Source: a virus
Reading direction: 5' to 3' (one strand)
DNA: 23,206 nt
IMG/VR virus record: IMGVR_UViG_3300017767_000142
Location: 1 to 23,206 of that record
A program made the translations under genes and the position numbers. Below the pieces are notes generated by a model. It made no database searches. It was given only the letters and a program-made list of their open reading frames with translations, and was not told the DNA's origin. Below, in pieces: positions 8,577 through 14,019 of the stretch (positions are counted from its first letter, which is position 1; each line of letters opens with the position of its first letter).

Positions 8577-9331
8577 TGGCTGCAACAATATACTATGATA
8601 ATTTAGGATCGCGTTCTGCTACACTAACAGATGGTACAACTGGTAGTTCTAGCTTTAGCAGTAGCAATGTCCTCAGTGATGAATTACGCGCAATTGATGG
8701 TAATATAACAGATGTAATTGGTGGCTGGACAGTAGATGAGGGTTTGCAATTTAATTTTGGCAGTGAAGTCAACCCTACATTTTGTGCCATATATAGTACA
8801 GTCGCTACTAGTAACGATATTAAGATACAGCGTGATAATGCAGCTACTGGTGCTTTTAATGGTATTGCAAATACAATAAGTGATATTGTTGTTGGTTGGA
8901 ACATCAGATCGCTTACCGCTTTACAAATGCAATACTGGACAATTAATAGCACTGTAGGAAATCTTACTGGTATATCAGAAATATTTTTTGGTAACCCATT
9001 TGAACTGCCAGTGCAACCTACGGCAAATATTATTACTTCTCATAATTTTGGCACAGAAGAAATTAAAGCACATGGCGCTAATCGTTATTATTTTAGTAAG
9101 CATAGTAACTATAAACAGTTGACATTAAGCCTTGATCATATGACAAGCGCAAACAAAACTAGTTTAGAAACATTTGCTAATACAGTTACAGACCGAGAAC
9201 CTTTTATTTATAGTGAAGATGGCACTACTGGACCATATCACTGGGTTAGGTTAGTTCGCCCACTGACATTCAAGACTGTAGCGCCTGATATTTTCTCATG
9301 TCAGGTGGTGATGAGAGAACTAACCTCTTAG
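8576..9331 (+). CDS. Tail tip protein with discoidin-like domain, copy 2
   Basis: This 251-residue paralogue of the preceding gene keeps the same landmarks (SATLTDGT, RAIDGN, GLQFNFG, AIYST, WNIRSL, QYWTINST, EIFFGNPFELP, VRLVRPLTF) but has diverged over most other positions, so the duplication is old. It is the last gene of the tail operon. The TAG stop (9329-9331) lies inside the left arm repeat of the attachment site, so the att region begins within the end of this gene. No lysis gene (endolysin or holin) is recognisable after it, which is unusual for the end of a late operon. Confidence 0.55.
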   Translation: MAATIYYDNLGSRSATLTDGTTGSSSFSSSNVLSDELRAIDGNITDVIGGWTVDEGLQFNFGSEVNPTFCAIYSTVATSNDIKIQRDNAATGAFNGIANTISDIVVGWNIRSLTALQMQYWTINSTVGNLTGISEIFFGNPFELPVQPTANIITSHNFGTEEIKAHGANRYYFSKHSNYKQLTLSLDHMTSANKTSLETFANTVTDREPFIYSEDGTTGPYHWVRLVRPLTFKTVAPDIFSCQVVMRELTS

Positions 9332-9347
9332 GTACATTTAGGTACAA
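9327..9347. repeat. Left integrase arm-type direct repeat
   Basis: A 21-bp sequence made of two tandem near-copies of a 10-mer, CTTAGGTACA then TTTAGGTACA, followed by A. The identical 21 bp recur at 9521-9541, on the other side of the tRNA fragment. Tandem decamers flanking a core are the hallmark of arm-type sites bound by the N-terminal domain of tyrosine integrases. The repeat covers the stop codon of the last tail gene. Confidence 0.75.
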
Positions 9348-9374
9348 AAAGCGCCTTTCACGACAATCTCGTAA

Positions 9375-9431
9375 GCGGACTTAAAATCCGTTGGTAGCAA
9401 TACCGTGCCGGTTCGAGTCCGGCCCCGGGTA
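9375..9431 (+). other. attP core: 3' half of a tRNA-Leu(UAA) gene
   Basis: The sequence matches a tRNA from the anticodon arm to the discriminator base. There is an anticodon stem GCGGA/TCCGT around loop CTTAAAA (anticodon TAA at 9382-9384), a long class II variable arm (TGGTAGCAATACCG), a T stem GCCGG/CCGGC around TTCGAGT, and an acceptor 3' strand CCCGGGT with A at 9431. The next bases are CAC, so CCA is not encoded. The 5' half is absent: no ACCCGGG-like strand and no D arm precede it. A tRNA 3' end carried next to an integrase is the usual attP, which rebuilds the host tRNA after integration. If the window were an integrated prophage this would be an attL/attR. The tail gene and integrase on either side favour attP. 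Confidence 0.85.
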
Positions 9432-9440
9432 CACGACGAG

Positions 9441-9466
9441 AAACCTCACTTTCAGTGGGGTTTTTT
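9441..9466 (+). terminator. Rho-independent terminator after the tRNA fragment
   Basis: AACCTCAC (9442-9449) pairs with GTGGGGTT (9455-9462) around a 5-nt loop, with one G-U pair, followed by a run of T. It lies just after the tRNA 3' end, so it may be the host tRNA terminator captured with the att core, and it would also end the tail operon transcript. Confidence 0.8.
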
Positions 9467-9490
9467 GCTATATACTCAAATTTCATAGTT

Positions 9491-9519
9491 TGGCATATTA
9501 TGGCATATTATGGAATATT
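9491..9519. repeat. Tandem decamer repeat in the attP right arm
   Basis: TGGCATATTA occurs twice in direct succession (9491-9510), followed by the related TGGAATATT (9511-9519). The array lies between the core and the right arm repeat. It could bind excisionase, an integration-host-type bending protein or integrase. Which one cannot be told from sequence. Confidence 0.6.
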
Positions 9520-9520
9520 T

Positions 9521-9558
9521 CTTAGGTACATTTAGGTACAATTATTTTTTGTACCTAA
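9521..9558. repeat. Right integrase arm-type repeats (direct and inverted)
   Basis: The 21-bp left arm repeat recurs exactly at 9521-9541, and TTGTACCTAA at 9549-9558 is the reverse complement of TTAGGTACAA, giving a third, inverted site. The inverted copy overlaps the integrase TAG stop (9555-9557). In all, five decamer sites surround the core: two on the left and three on the right. Confidence 0.75.
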
Positions 9559-10673
9559 TTTTTTGAAATAATGCTAGCAAGTGAATCATGTACCTGATTA
9601 TTTGTAGCGCGTTGTTCTGCGATGCTAATGCCAGCATAATGATTGTCAACAACTGCATCTGACTTATCACCAATACTGCGAGATGCTTGCGGTAAGTCAT
9701 GTGTCTCATTACGCAATACTTGCGCTTTCATTCTACGCAAATCATGGCAAGTGAACTCTATACCAGTAATAGCAACAATCTCATGCATAATTTTATTAAG
9801 CGCTTTATACTTCATGTCCAATGGGCGCTTATGTCCACGCTCTTTCCACTTCTTTAATATAACCATAACTGAGGGATGCACATCTACCGTTTCGCGTATT
9901 TGCCTACGTTTTTGAAGCAATTGCAGGGTATTGTTTTCAAGATTAACATGCTCCCAGTGTAATTCCTTGTATGGCTTTGTTCTTTGATAACCAGTAAGCT
10001 CATTGGCTCTAGAACCCAATACAGCAAAAAGCCACATTATATCTTTTTGGAAGTCATCTAATCCTGGATGATTAAATAAAGCATGTATTTCTTCATCGCT
10101 CCAAGTCTTATATACAATGGGTTTAAGCTCAGTATCTTTATAGCGATCGCTTTTCTTTATCACTAGTTTATGTATCAACTCTTCTTCAAATGCCCAATTA
10201 AATATATGAAGTATATCACGCAAGTAACTATCAATACCTCGCCTAGAGCGACCATGCACAAGCTCCATTTCACGTTTATAAATTGTCCATCCAGTAACTT
10301 CCATTCCAACTACATCTTTTTTCATTGTCCTAATGTCGCTCACGAATGTTGCGTCAGGAAATACCTTGCGACAACTATTCATTACTACATTGTATTTGGC
10401 TTTAGTATCAACATTGGTCATTGTGCTTAATACATTGTTTGTAAAAGCAGTAAAAACTTCACCAACAGTTATTGGTGCTTGTTGCTTATGAAGCAGGCTT
10501 TCCCAGTCCATATTATTCTTTTTAAATAATTCTACTTGCTGCCAATGTGATAATGCAATCACTGAATCATCTTTATTACTATAATATGTAGATTCCCATT
10601 TATTAGTATATGGATTTTTATATTGTACTTTATAAGTGCTTTTGCGACCGCGCACTTTATTCATGCTTGCCAT
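9555..10673 (-). CDS. int: Tyrosine-recombinase integrase
   Basis: This 372-residue site-specific recombinase would join attP to a host tRNA-Leu gene. The C-terminal catalytic domain (about 190-355) shows R222 in GSRANEL, K255 in LLQKRRQ, H310 and R313 in HDLRR, and the nucleophile Y346 in NHYAG. The usual His (or Trp) before the tyrosine is Asp here (D336 in GDKS). Residues about 65-165 form the core-binding helical domain, and the N-terminal 60 residues (RGRKSTYKVQYKNPYTNKW) resemble an arm-binding domain. The start at 10673 is supported by AGGAG 8 nt upstream. A second Met at residue 4 is less well placed. The 3' end abuts the attachment site, and it lies downstream of the repressor gene in the same direction. 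Confidence 0.95.
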   Translation of the reverse strand: MASMNKVRGRKSTYKVQYKNPYTNKWESTYYSNKDDSVIALSHWQQVELFKKNNMDWESLLHKQQAPITVGEVFTAFTNNVLSTMTNVDTKAKYNVVMNSCRKVFPDATFVSDIRTMKKDVVGMEVTGWTIYKREMELVHGRSRRGIDSYLRDILHIFNWAFEEELIHKLVIKKSDRYKDTELKPIVYKTWSDEEIHALFNHPGLDDFQKDIMWLFAVLGSRANELTGYQRTKPYKELHWEHVNLENNTLQLLQKRRQIRETVDVHPSVMVILKKWKERGHKRPLDMKYKALNKIMHEIVAITGIEFTCHDLRRMKAQVLRNETHDLPQASRSIGDKSDAVVDNHYAGISIAEQRATNNQVHDSLASIISKN

Positions 10674-10712
10674 GTGGTTGTCTCCTGCTTTTTATTGTGG
10701 TGAAATATGTGT

Positions 10713-11243
10713 TTAAGCTATGCCATTCATAAAATGTATGTTTGCTACAGCAGTTTTAGAAACCCAATCAACAAGATATTGATTCATTGCATGTACTGGC
10801 AATCCATCTTTTGTTTGGTATGTAACTGGCACTTTTAAATTATATGCGTACATAGCTCCTTTTGACAATACCATAGACTTTACAATATTAGTAGCAACTT
10901 TTAACATTGCTTTTTTTGCATCTTTTGATCTTAATAAATGTACTGGATGCTCTTTATAATTAATAGATTGACCAAAGCAAAATATATCATTTATTAACGT
11001 GTCTTTGCTATAGCCAAGTCGTTTAACTATGTAGTCAAAACTTGAAGTTGCTTTTACATATTGCATATTTACAGATAATTTTTTTAAGTCTATTTCAAAT
11101 CTGCATTCCATTGAAAATTGGTATTCTGTGTCAATTGAGTCATCCAAAGAGTTGCTATTGCTATTTTTAAGTAACCTATTTTCTGCTTTTAACTGCTTTA
11201 TCTCACTATCTTGATACTCTATCAATCTATTTTGTTGGTTCAT
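10713..11243 (-). CDS. Possible internal-start short form of the repressor-like protein
   Basis: ATG at 11243-11241 (Met89 of the long form) is preceded by ACAGGAGACTTAACC, an AGGAG with 8-nt spacing that resembles the integrase ribosome-binding site. Translation from here gives 176 residues with the coiled coil and C-terminal domain but no DNA-binding domain. Such a form could make mixed oligomers and weaken the repressor. The site also encodes Gly-Asp-Leu-Thr of the long form, so chance is possible. Confidence 0.45.
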   Translation of the reverse strand: MNQQNRLIEYQDSEIKQLKAENRLLKNSNSNSLDDSIDTEYQFSMECRFEIDLKKLSVNMQYVKATSSFDYIVKRLGYSKDTLINDIFCFGQSINYKEHPVHLLRSKDAKKAMLKVATNIVKSMVLSKGAMYAYNLKVPVTYQTKDGLPVHAMNQYLVDWVSKTAVANIHFMNGIA

Positions 11244-11507
11244 GGTTAAGTCTCCTGTGTTATTAGTTTTTACTGTATGTGGTGAAACGGCAATGCCGCC
11301 TTGATTGTACTCAATATTATATTGCATTTTCTTTGCAAACTCTGAAAGCACAGATCGTCTTAATTTTAACGAGTCTGCTTTTATCCATCGGTCAATAGTT
11401 TGCCTGGAAATGCCAGTTGATTTTTCTAGTGCCCAAGATGATTCACCGCTTTTTTGAATCATGTATTGCACTGCTAATAAATCACTTTTAAATGTCTTTA
11501 ATGTCAT
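10713..11507 (-). CDS. HTH repressor-like protein with coiled coil
   Basis: This 264-residue protein is divergent from a Cro-like gene, the position of a CI-type repressor. Residues about 8-62 form a helix-turn-helix (SSWALEKSTGISRQTIDRWI), 89-118 are a coiled coil (MNQQNRLIEYQDSEIKQLKA), and 130-264 form a separate alpha/beta domain I do not recognise. There is no LexA/CI Ser-Lys peptidase pair visible, so induction by RecA self-cleavage is not supported. The full-length start has only a weak GAGAGG site. An internal ATG at codon 89 has a far better one. Transcription would come from the promoter at 11531-11559. It may keep lysogeny, but an antirepressor or a regulator of integrase are alternatives. 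Confidence 0.65.
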   Translation of the reverse strand: MTLKTFKSDLLAVQYMIQKSGESSWALEKSTGISRQTIDRWIKADSLKLRRSVLSEFAKKMQYNIEYNQGGIAVSPHTVKTNNTGDLTMNQQNRLIEYQDSEIKQLKAENRLLKNSNSNSLDDSIDTEYQFSMECRFEIDLKKLSVNMQYVKATSSFDYIVKRLGYSKDTLINDIFCFGQSINYKEHPVHLLRSKDAKKAMLKVATNIVKSMVLSKGAMYAYNLKVPVTYQTKDGLPVHAMNQYLVDWVSKTAVANIHFMNGIA

Positions 11508-11530
11508 GTTATAAGCCTCTCAGTTAACTC

Positions 11531-11559
11531 ATATTACACGATATTCTACGTTATTCCAA
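11531..11559 (-). promoter_or_regulatory. Leftward promoter of the repressor-integrase operon
   Basis: On the minus strand, -35 TTGGAA (11559-11554) and -10 TAATAT (11536-11531) are separated by exactly 17 bp. The expected start near 11524 gives a short leader to the repressor ATG at 11507. The 102-bp gap between the divergent regulators must also hold operators. Confidence 0.7.
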
Positions 11560-11609
11560 ATTATTTCTTGTAAAAAGAAATATACTGTATTTAACTTTAT
11601 ACAACGTTT

Positions 11610-11822
11610 ATGGAGCAATTAACGACACATACCAAATTTCGCTTTCGCGGTTTACTACGTAAGCACGGTATATCTCAGCGTAAGCTTTGCAGGCTAGTTG
11701 GTATAAGTCCTGCGCTTCTTACAATGATGTTAAATGGACAAAGAACTTTTCAATTTAGGCATAGAGATAACATTGCAATGGTTCTCGGTGTAGAAGAAGA
11801 AAGTATTAACTGGAATGAATAG
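11610..11822 (+). CDS. Cro-like XRE-family HTH regulator
   Basis: This 70-residue protein is almost entirely one helix-turn-helix domain: LLRKHGISQRKLCRLVGISPALLTMMLNGQRTF (about residues 14-47) followed by NIAMVLGVEEESIN, the XRE pattern of five helices. It opens the rightward early operon opposite the repressor gene, so a Cro-like role in the lytic switch is likely. The start is forced: an in-frame TAA lies at 11592-11594 and no other start codon intervenes. No ribosome-binding site precedes the ATG. A TATACA at 11598-11603 would place transcription start at about 11610, so a leaderless message is possible. It overlaps the next gene by 8 nt. Confidence 0.75.
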   Translation: MEQLTTHTKFRFRGLLRKHGISQRKLCRLVGISPALLTMMLNGQRTFQFRHRDNIAMVLGVEEESINWNE

Positions 11823-12030
11823 ACCAATATCACCAACACAAGGTTGGCTTAGTATGACTCAAGCTGCTGATTATATAGGTATGAGCCGTAAAAGCGTTGA
11901 TAAAGCAGTAAAATTAAAAGAGCAAAACAAATGTAACGCTACGTTACGTATAAAGTACGTTGGAAATGAAAAGAGAATTTCACGTAAAAGCTTAGATGAA
12001 ACAGAAAAAATTTATACTTCTCTTAAGTAA
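11815..12030 (+). CDS. Small HTH protein, excisionase/MerR-like
   Basis: This 71-residue protein has the pattern of the winged HTH used by excisionases and HTH_17 proteins: LSMTQAADYIGMSRKSVDKAVKL (about 12-34), then a short wing (RIKYVGNEKRISRKSLDE) with basic residues. Phage excisionases are this size and often encoded early, so it could steer integrase toward excision. A second early regulator is the alternative. Its ATG overlaps the end of the Cro-like gene. It ends shortly before an inverted repeat that spans the start of the next gene. Confidence 0.6.
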   Translation: MNRPISPTQGWLSMTQAADYIGMSRKSVDKAVKLKEQNKCNATLRIKYVGNEKRISRKSLDETEKIYTSLK

Positions 12031-12032
12031 AG

Positions 12033-12106
12033 TGGGGCGGTTTCCTTCTTGTAAGCAACGTCATGTTGTGATTCTAACCTCTCAATTGAATCCTCATACC
12101 GCCCCA
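12033..12106 (+). promoter_or_regulatory. Cloverleaf-like inverted-repeat element over a start codon
   Basis: TGGGGCGGT (12033-12041) is perfectly complementary to ACCGCCCCA (12098-12106). Within the 56-nt interior, CAAC pairs with GTTG around GTCAT, and GATTC pairs with GAATC around 13 nt, so the RNA could fold as a three-way junction. The A of the next gene's ATG is the last base of the closing helix, and no ribosome-binding site precedes that ATG, so folding should limit translation. The outline recalls a tRNA (7-bp acceptor plus A), but D, anticodon and T loops do not fit. Confidence 0.5.
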
Positions 12107-12390
12107 TGATCTTTCGCGTCCACATACCAAAAGATACTGAGCAAATCAATGTAGCACGCAAAATTCGTGCATTATTAGAAAGAGCAAATGTGTATTCAAC
12201 TACATATGAACCTCAAGACGCACAAATAGGAATTAAACTTCATAAAGTACCAAGTAAAAAATTATTAGGTCAAATATTTGGCTTGATACAGAGAGGTGGG
12301 TATGAAATAGAGCAAGTGACCCCAGCTTACGCCAGGGTCACCGTTCCTGTTTCTTCACCACAAAGAAAACAGAAGACAACACAAAGTTAA
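12106..12390 (+). CDS. Small hypothetical protein of the early operon
   Basis: I do not recognise this 94-residue protein. It has an alpha/beta outline: strand IFRVHIP, helix INVARKIRALLERANVY, strand AQIGIKLHKVP, helix KKLLGQIFGLIQRGGYE and strand QVTPAYARVTVPV, followed by a basic tail (SPQRKQKTTQS). The order resembles a small ferredoxin-like or ribosome-associated fold, but no active site is visible. The ATG is the only possible start in an ORF open from 12055. It lacks a Shine-Dalgarno sequence and lies in the inverted-repeat element described above. It precedes the single-stranded DNA-binding protein by 15 nt. Confidence 0.65.
   Translation: MIFRVHIPKDTEQINVARKIRALLERANVYSTTYEPQDAQIGIKLHKVPSKKLLGQIFGLIQRGGYEIEQVTPAYARVTVPVSSPQRKQKTTQS
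12316..12341. repeat. Perfect 7-bp inverted repeat
   Basis: GTGACCC (12316-12322) and GGGTCAC (12335-12341) flank a 12-nt loop in which GC/GC can also pair. It lies near the 3' end of the small early gene, 65 nt before the single-stranded DNA-binding protein start. It could be an operator or an RNA hairpin. Its coding position makes either uncertain. Confidence 0.4.
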
Positions 12391-12405
12391 CAAAAGGAAA
12401 ACAAT

Positions 12406-12939
12406 ATGGCTAACAGTTTAAGTGGATTAGATATACCGTCAAGCGAATCAGGCGGTCTGTTTATGAAAAAGTTAGAGCAAGGTGAGAATAGAATGCGCAT
12501 ACTTACAACCCCGATACCGGGTTATGTATGGTGGCCTGAAAATGAGAATAAACCAAAACGCGTGCAAAAGCCGGGTGATATTGACACTGGCGTTAAAGAT
12601 GCAAAGTACTTTTGGTTTCTTACTATTGCTATTAATAATGAAGTAAAGTTTTTAGAAATAAAACAAAAGACTATCCTAAATCAGATAAAAGCATTATCTG
12701 ATAACAAAGAATGGGGCGAGGTGCAAGAATACGACATCACTATTACGCGTAGTGGTCACGATTTAGAGACTCAATATACAGTCGTTCCAAATCCCAAAAA
12801 GGCAATTGAAGCTGATGTAGTAAAGCAGTGGTCTTCATTAAAAGATCGCTATAACGCAGAAAATCTTTTTACCAATGGTACTCCGCTAGAACCCGGTGAA
12901 GAGAAAGCGCAAGATGAAGAAGAAGAGTTGCCATTTTGA
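12406..12939 (+). CDS. ssb: Phage single-stranded DNA-binding protein
   Basis: This 177-residue protein has the outline of phage replication SSBs: a basic/aromatic beta-rich core (YVWWPENENKPKRV near 40-53, KYFWFLTIAINNEVKFLEIKQ near 68-90) and an acidic C-terminal tail ending EEKAQDEEEELPF. The acidic tail with a terminal Phe is the shared mark of SSB proteins, including T7 gp2.5, and docks partner enzymes. It would coat single-stranded DNA for the downstream nucleases and primase-helicase. An AAGGA ribosome-binding site lies 7-8 nt before the ATG. It is not a bacterial OB-fold Ssb by sequence, so the family is phage-specific. Stop and next start overlap (TGATG). Confidence 0.75.
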   Translation: MANSLSGLDIPSSESGGLFMKKLEQGENRMRILTTPIPGYVWWPENENKPKRVQKPGDIDTGVKDAKYFWFLTIAINNEVKFLEIKQKTILNQIKALSDNKEWGEVQEYDITITRSGHDLETQYTVVPNPKKAIEADVVKQWSSLKDRYNAENLFTNGTPLEPGEEKAQDEEEELPF

Positions 12940-13241
12940 TGAACGTAGCTAAAAAAGGCTATCGTGGCGAAGTTGAGGTCAAAGAACTACTCTCTGACCT
13001 CGGCTTCGATGCCGAACGCTCTTGGGGCAGTGATGGACGCGCGTTTGGTCTTGCTAGTGATATAGACATTAAGGCAACACGTGACGATTTAGAGCTGCAT
13101 GTGCAAGTTAAACGGCGCAAAAAGATAGCAAGCTACTTAGAATTTAAAAATGCAAACCTTGTTGCTGTTCGTCAGGATCGTGGCAAGTGGGTATTTATAA
13201 TGAGCGAAGAGATGTTTAAAGATGTGCTTCGCGTGGAATAA
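12939..13241 (+). CDS. Holliday-junction-resolvase-like nuclease (PD-(D/E)xK fold)
   Basis: This 100-residue protein starts at ATG 12939 in a TGATG junction. A TTG three bases earlier would add one residue. KKGYRGEVEVKELLSDLGFD (6-25) gives the helix with catalytic Glu (E11 or E13), SDIDIKA gives D41, and LHVQVKRRKK gives Q56-x-K58. This is the order E-D-(E/Q)xK of archaeal-type Hjc resolvases and their phage relatives. It probably cuts branched recombination or replication intermediates before packaging. Gln in place of Glu is common in such phage proteins as I recall them. It is the first of three small proteins in this operon with this fold. Confidence 0.75.
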   Translation: MNVAKKGYRGEVEVKELLSDLGFDAERSWGSDGRAFGLASDIDIKATRDDLELHVQVKRRKKIASYLEFKNANLVAVRQDRGKWVFIMSEEMFKDVLRVE

Positions 13242-13392
13242 AAATATTAAATCCGAGGATACAGTTAAGAAGTTGAAACGACTGACTGATAGGTTGGCTA
13301 AACCATCCTCGGACGAAACTCCGGCATCGAAAAGCTTAATAATTAATACCCAGGTTGGCGTAGGCGGTAAGCTGCCTGATGCCGGAAAGTAA
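13222..13392 (+). CDS. Short hypothetical ORF overlapping structured repeats
   Basis: This 56-codon ORF starts at ATG 13222, inside the end of the nuclease gene (20-nt overlap), with a GAAGAG site upstream. The peptide is basic and hydrophilic: a helix IKSEDTVKKLKRLTDRLAK, then a Pro/Ser linker and VGVGGKLPDAGK. I do not recognise it. It fills what would otherwise be a 150-nt gap, but the same bases form two inverted-repeat elements (13252-13313 and 13320-13386), so the region may be an RNA element read by chance as an ORF, or both at once. Confidence 0.45.
   Translation: MCFAWNKNIKSEDTVKKLKRLTDRLAKPSSDETPASKSLIINTQVGVGGKLPDAGK
13252..13313 (+). repeat. Inverted-repeat element with 9-bp closing helix
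   Basis: TCCGAGGAT (13252-13260) pairs perfectly with ATCCTCGGA (13305-13313) across 44 nt. Inside, GGTT and AACC form a small hairpin at the 3' side and CAGT/ACTG another possible pair. Its 3' arm could instead pair (CGGA with TCCG) with the 5' arm of the next element, so the two may be mutually exclusive folds. Confidence 0.5.
13320..13386 (+). promoter_or_regulatory. Nested inverted-repeat element covering a ribosome-binding site
   Basis: TCCGGCATC (13320-13328) pairs with GATGCCGGA (13378-13386). After a symmetric 4x4 internal loop, AGCTTA (13333-13338) pairs with TAAGCT (13368-13373). The closing helix ends in GGA, which is the first half of the GGAAAG ribosome-binding site (13384-13389) of the gene starting at 13398. 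Folding would therefore hide that site. Confidence 0.5.
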
Positions 13393-13397
13393 TAGAT

Positions 13398-13592
13398 ATG
13401 ACAGTGAAACAAAAAATGATTGCAATAGTTGGCAAGGCTATTGTTGATACACTAGAAGAATATGCTAACAAGCAACCAAACCTTGCTAGTGAGACTTCAC
13501 GCTTTAAGATAATGACAGATATAATGGATAAGATAATAAGACAAATTGACAATCCAAAAGGCATGAGCGAGGGCGTGACAGATGAATTATAA
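13398..13592 (+). CDS. Small helical hypothetical protein
   Basis: This 64-residue protein is predicted to be almost wholly helical (QKMIAIVGKAIVDTLEEYANK and SRFKIMTDIMDKIIRQI), with acidic and basic residues balanced and no Cys or motif. It starts at ATG 13398, 8 nt after GGAAAG. The end (GMSEGVTDEL) overlaps the next gene by 11 nt. I do not recognise the family. Its short size and two-helix form would suit a dimeric adaptor or inhibitor, but that is only a shape argument. Confidence 0.6.
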   Translation: MTVKQKMIAIVGKAIVDTLEEYANKQPNLASETSRFKIMTDIMDKIIRQIDNPKGMSEGVTDEL

Positions 13593-14019
13593 AGAATTTA
13601 CAGAGTATAGAGACAAGTTTGTTGGTGAAGCACTAGACATTAGCGACACTAAATCAATTGAATACACTATATCTAATAAAGACAAGCACTACAACTTTAA
13701 ACACGTTGCGGACCGTTTAGGCATAACACCACAGCAAGCCATGATGGTATACGTGTTAAAACATGTAGATGCTATATGTAATGATGCTAAAACTGGCAAA
13801 CAAGTAAGCGATGAAACAGTTCGTTCACGTTGTCAGGATATAATGAATTATGCAATTCTTTATGCATCATTACACCACGAACAGAAGACAACCAAAGGTA
13901 CAAACCATGATAGTAACACTGAACGAAGTGGAGCAGAGTCTAGCGAAGCAAGTTGGAACGAAAAGAAACCAACAGAACCTCGCAAATGGAACGAACTCAA
14001 CAAAAGTAGCAAATCCTGA
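13582..14019 (+). CDS. Helical phage protein with overprinted C-terminal tail
   Basis: This 145-residue protein has a helical domain in residues 1-105 with NFKHVADRLGITPQQAMMVYVLKHVDAI and VRSRCQDIMNYAILYASL. The pattern of a KH-x-x-x-I segment followed by a D-x-x-NYA helix resembles small phage proteins related to DUF1599/MazG-like all-alpha domains, but the metal-binding Glu set is not obvious, so no activity is claimed. The last 37 residues are hydrophilic and low in complexity, and they lie in a 113-nt overlap with the next gene, read in another frame. This suggests the tail arose by overprinting or a lost earlier stop. Confidence 0.6.
   Translation: MNYKEFTEYRDKFVGEALDISDTKSIEYTISNKDKHYNFKHVADRLGITPQQAMMVYVLKHVDAICNDAKTGKQVSDETVRSRCQDIMNYAILYASLHHEQKTTKGTNHDSNTERSGAESSEASWNEKKPTEPRKWNELNKSSKS

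Noticed and set aside
9350-9432. A complete tRNA-Leu gene
   Set aside because: Only the anticodon arm, variable arm, T arm and 3' acceptor strand are present. No matching 5' acceptor strand or D arm lies upstream.
9643-10430. Plus-strand ORFs opposite integrase (9643-9915 and 10170-10430)
   Set aside because: They are opposite a well-supported integrase and have Cys/Ser/Ile-rich shadow composition without start signals.
10713-11507. A LexA/CI-type self-cleaving repressor
   Set aside because: No Ala-Gly cleavage site or Ser-Lys peptidase pair can be seen in the C-terminal domain.
12033-12106. A tRNA or tRNA-like gene
   Set aside because: The 7-bp acceptor-like helix and final A are suggestive, but there is no proper D arm, 7-nt anticodon loop or T loop with the consensus TTCRA in the right place.
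13305-13330. Hammerhead ribozyme (GGACGAAAC after a helix)
   Set aside because: The CUGAUGA core and the third stem are not present at the required positions. The match is to one short segment only.
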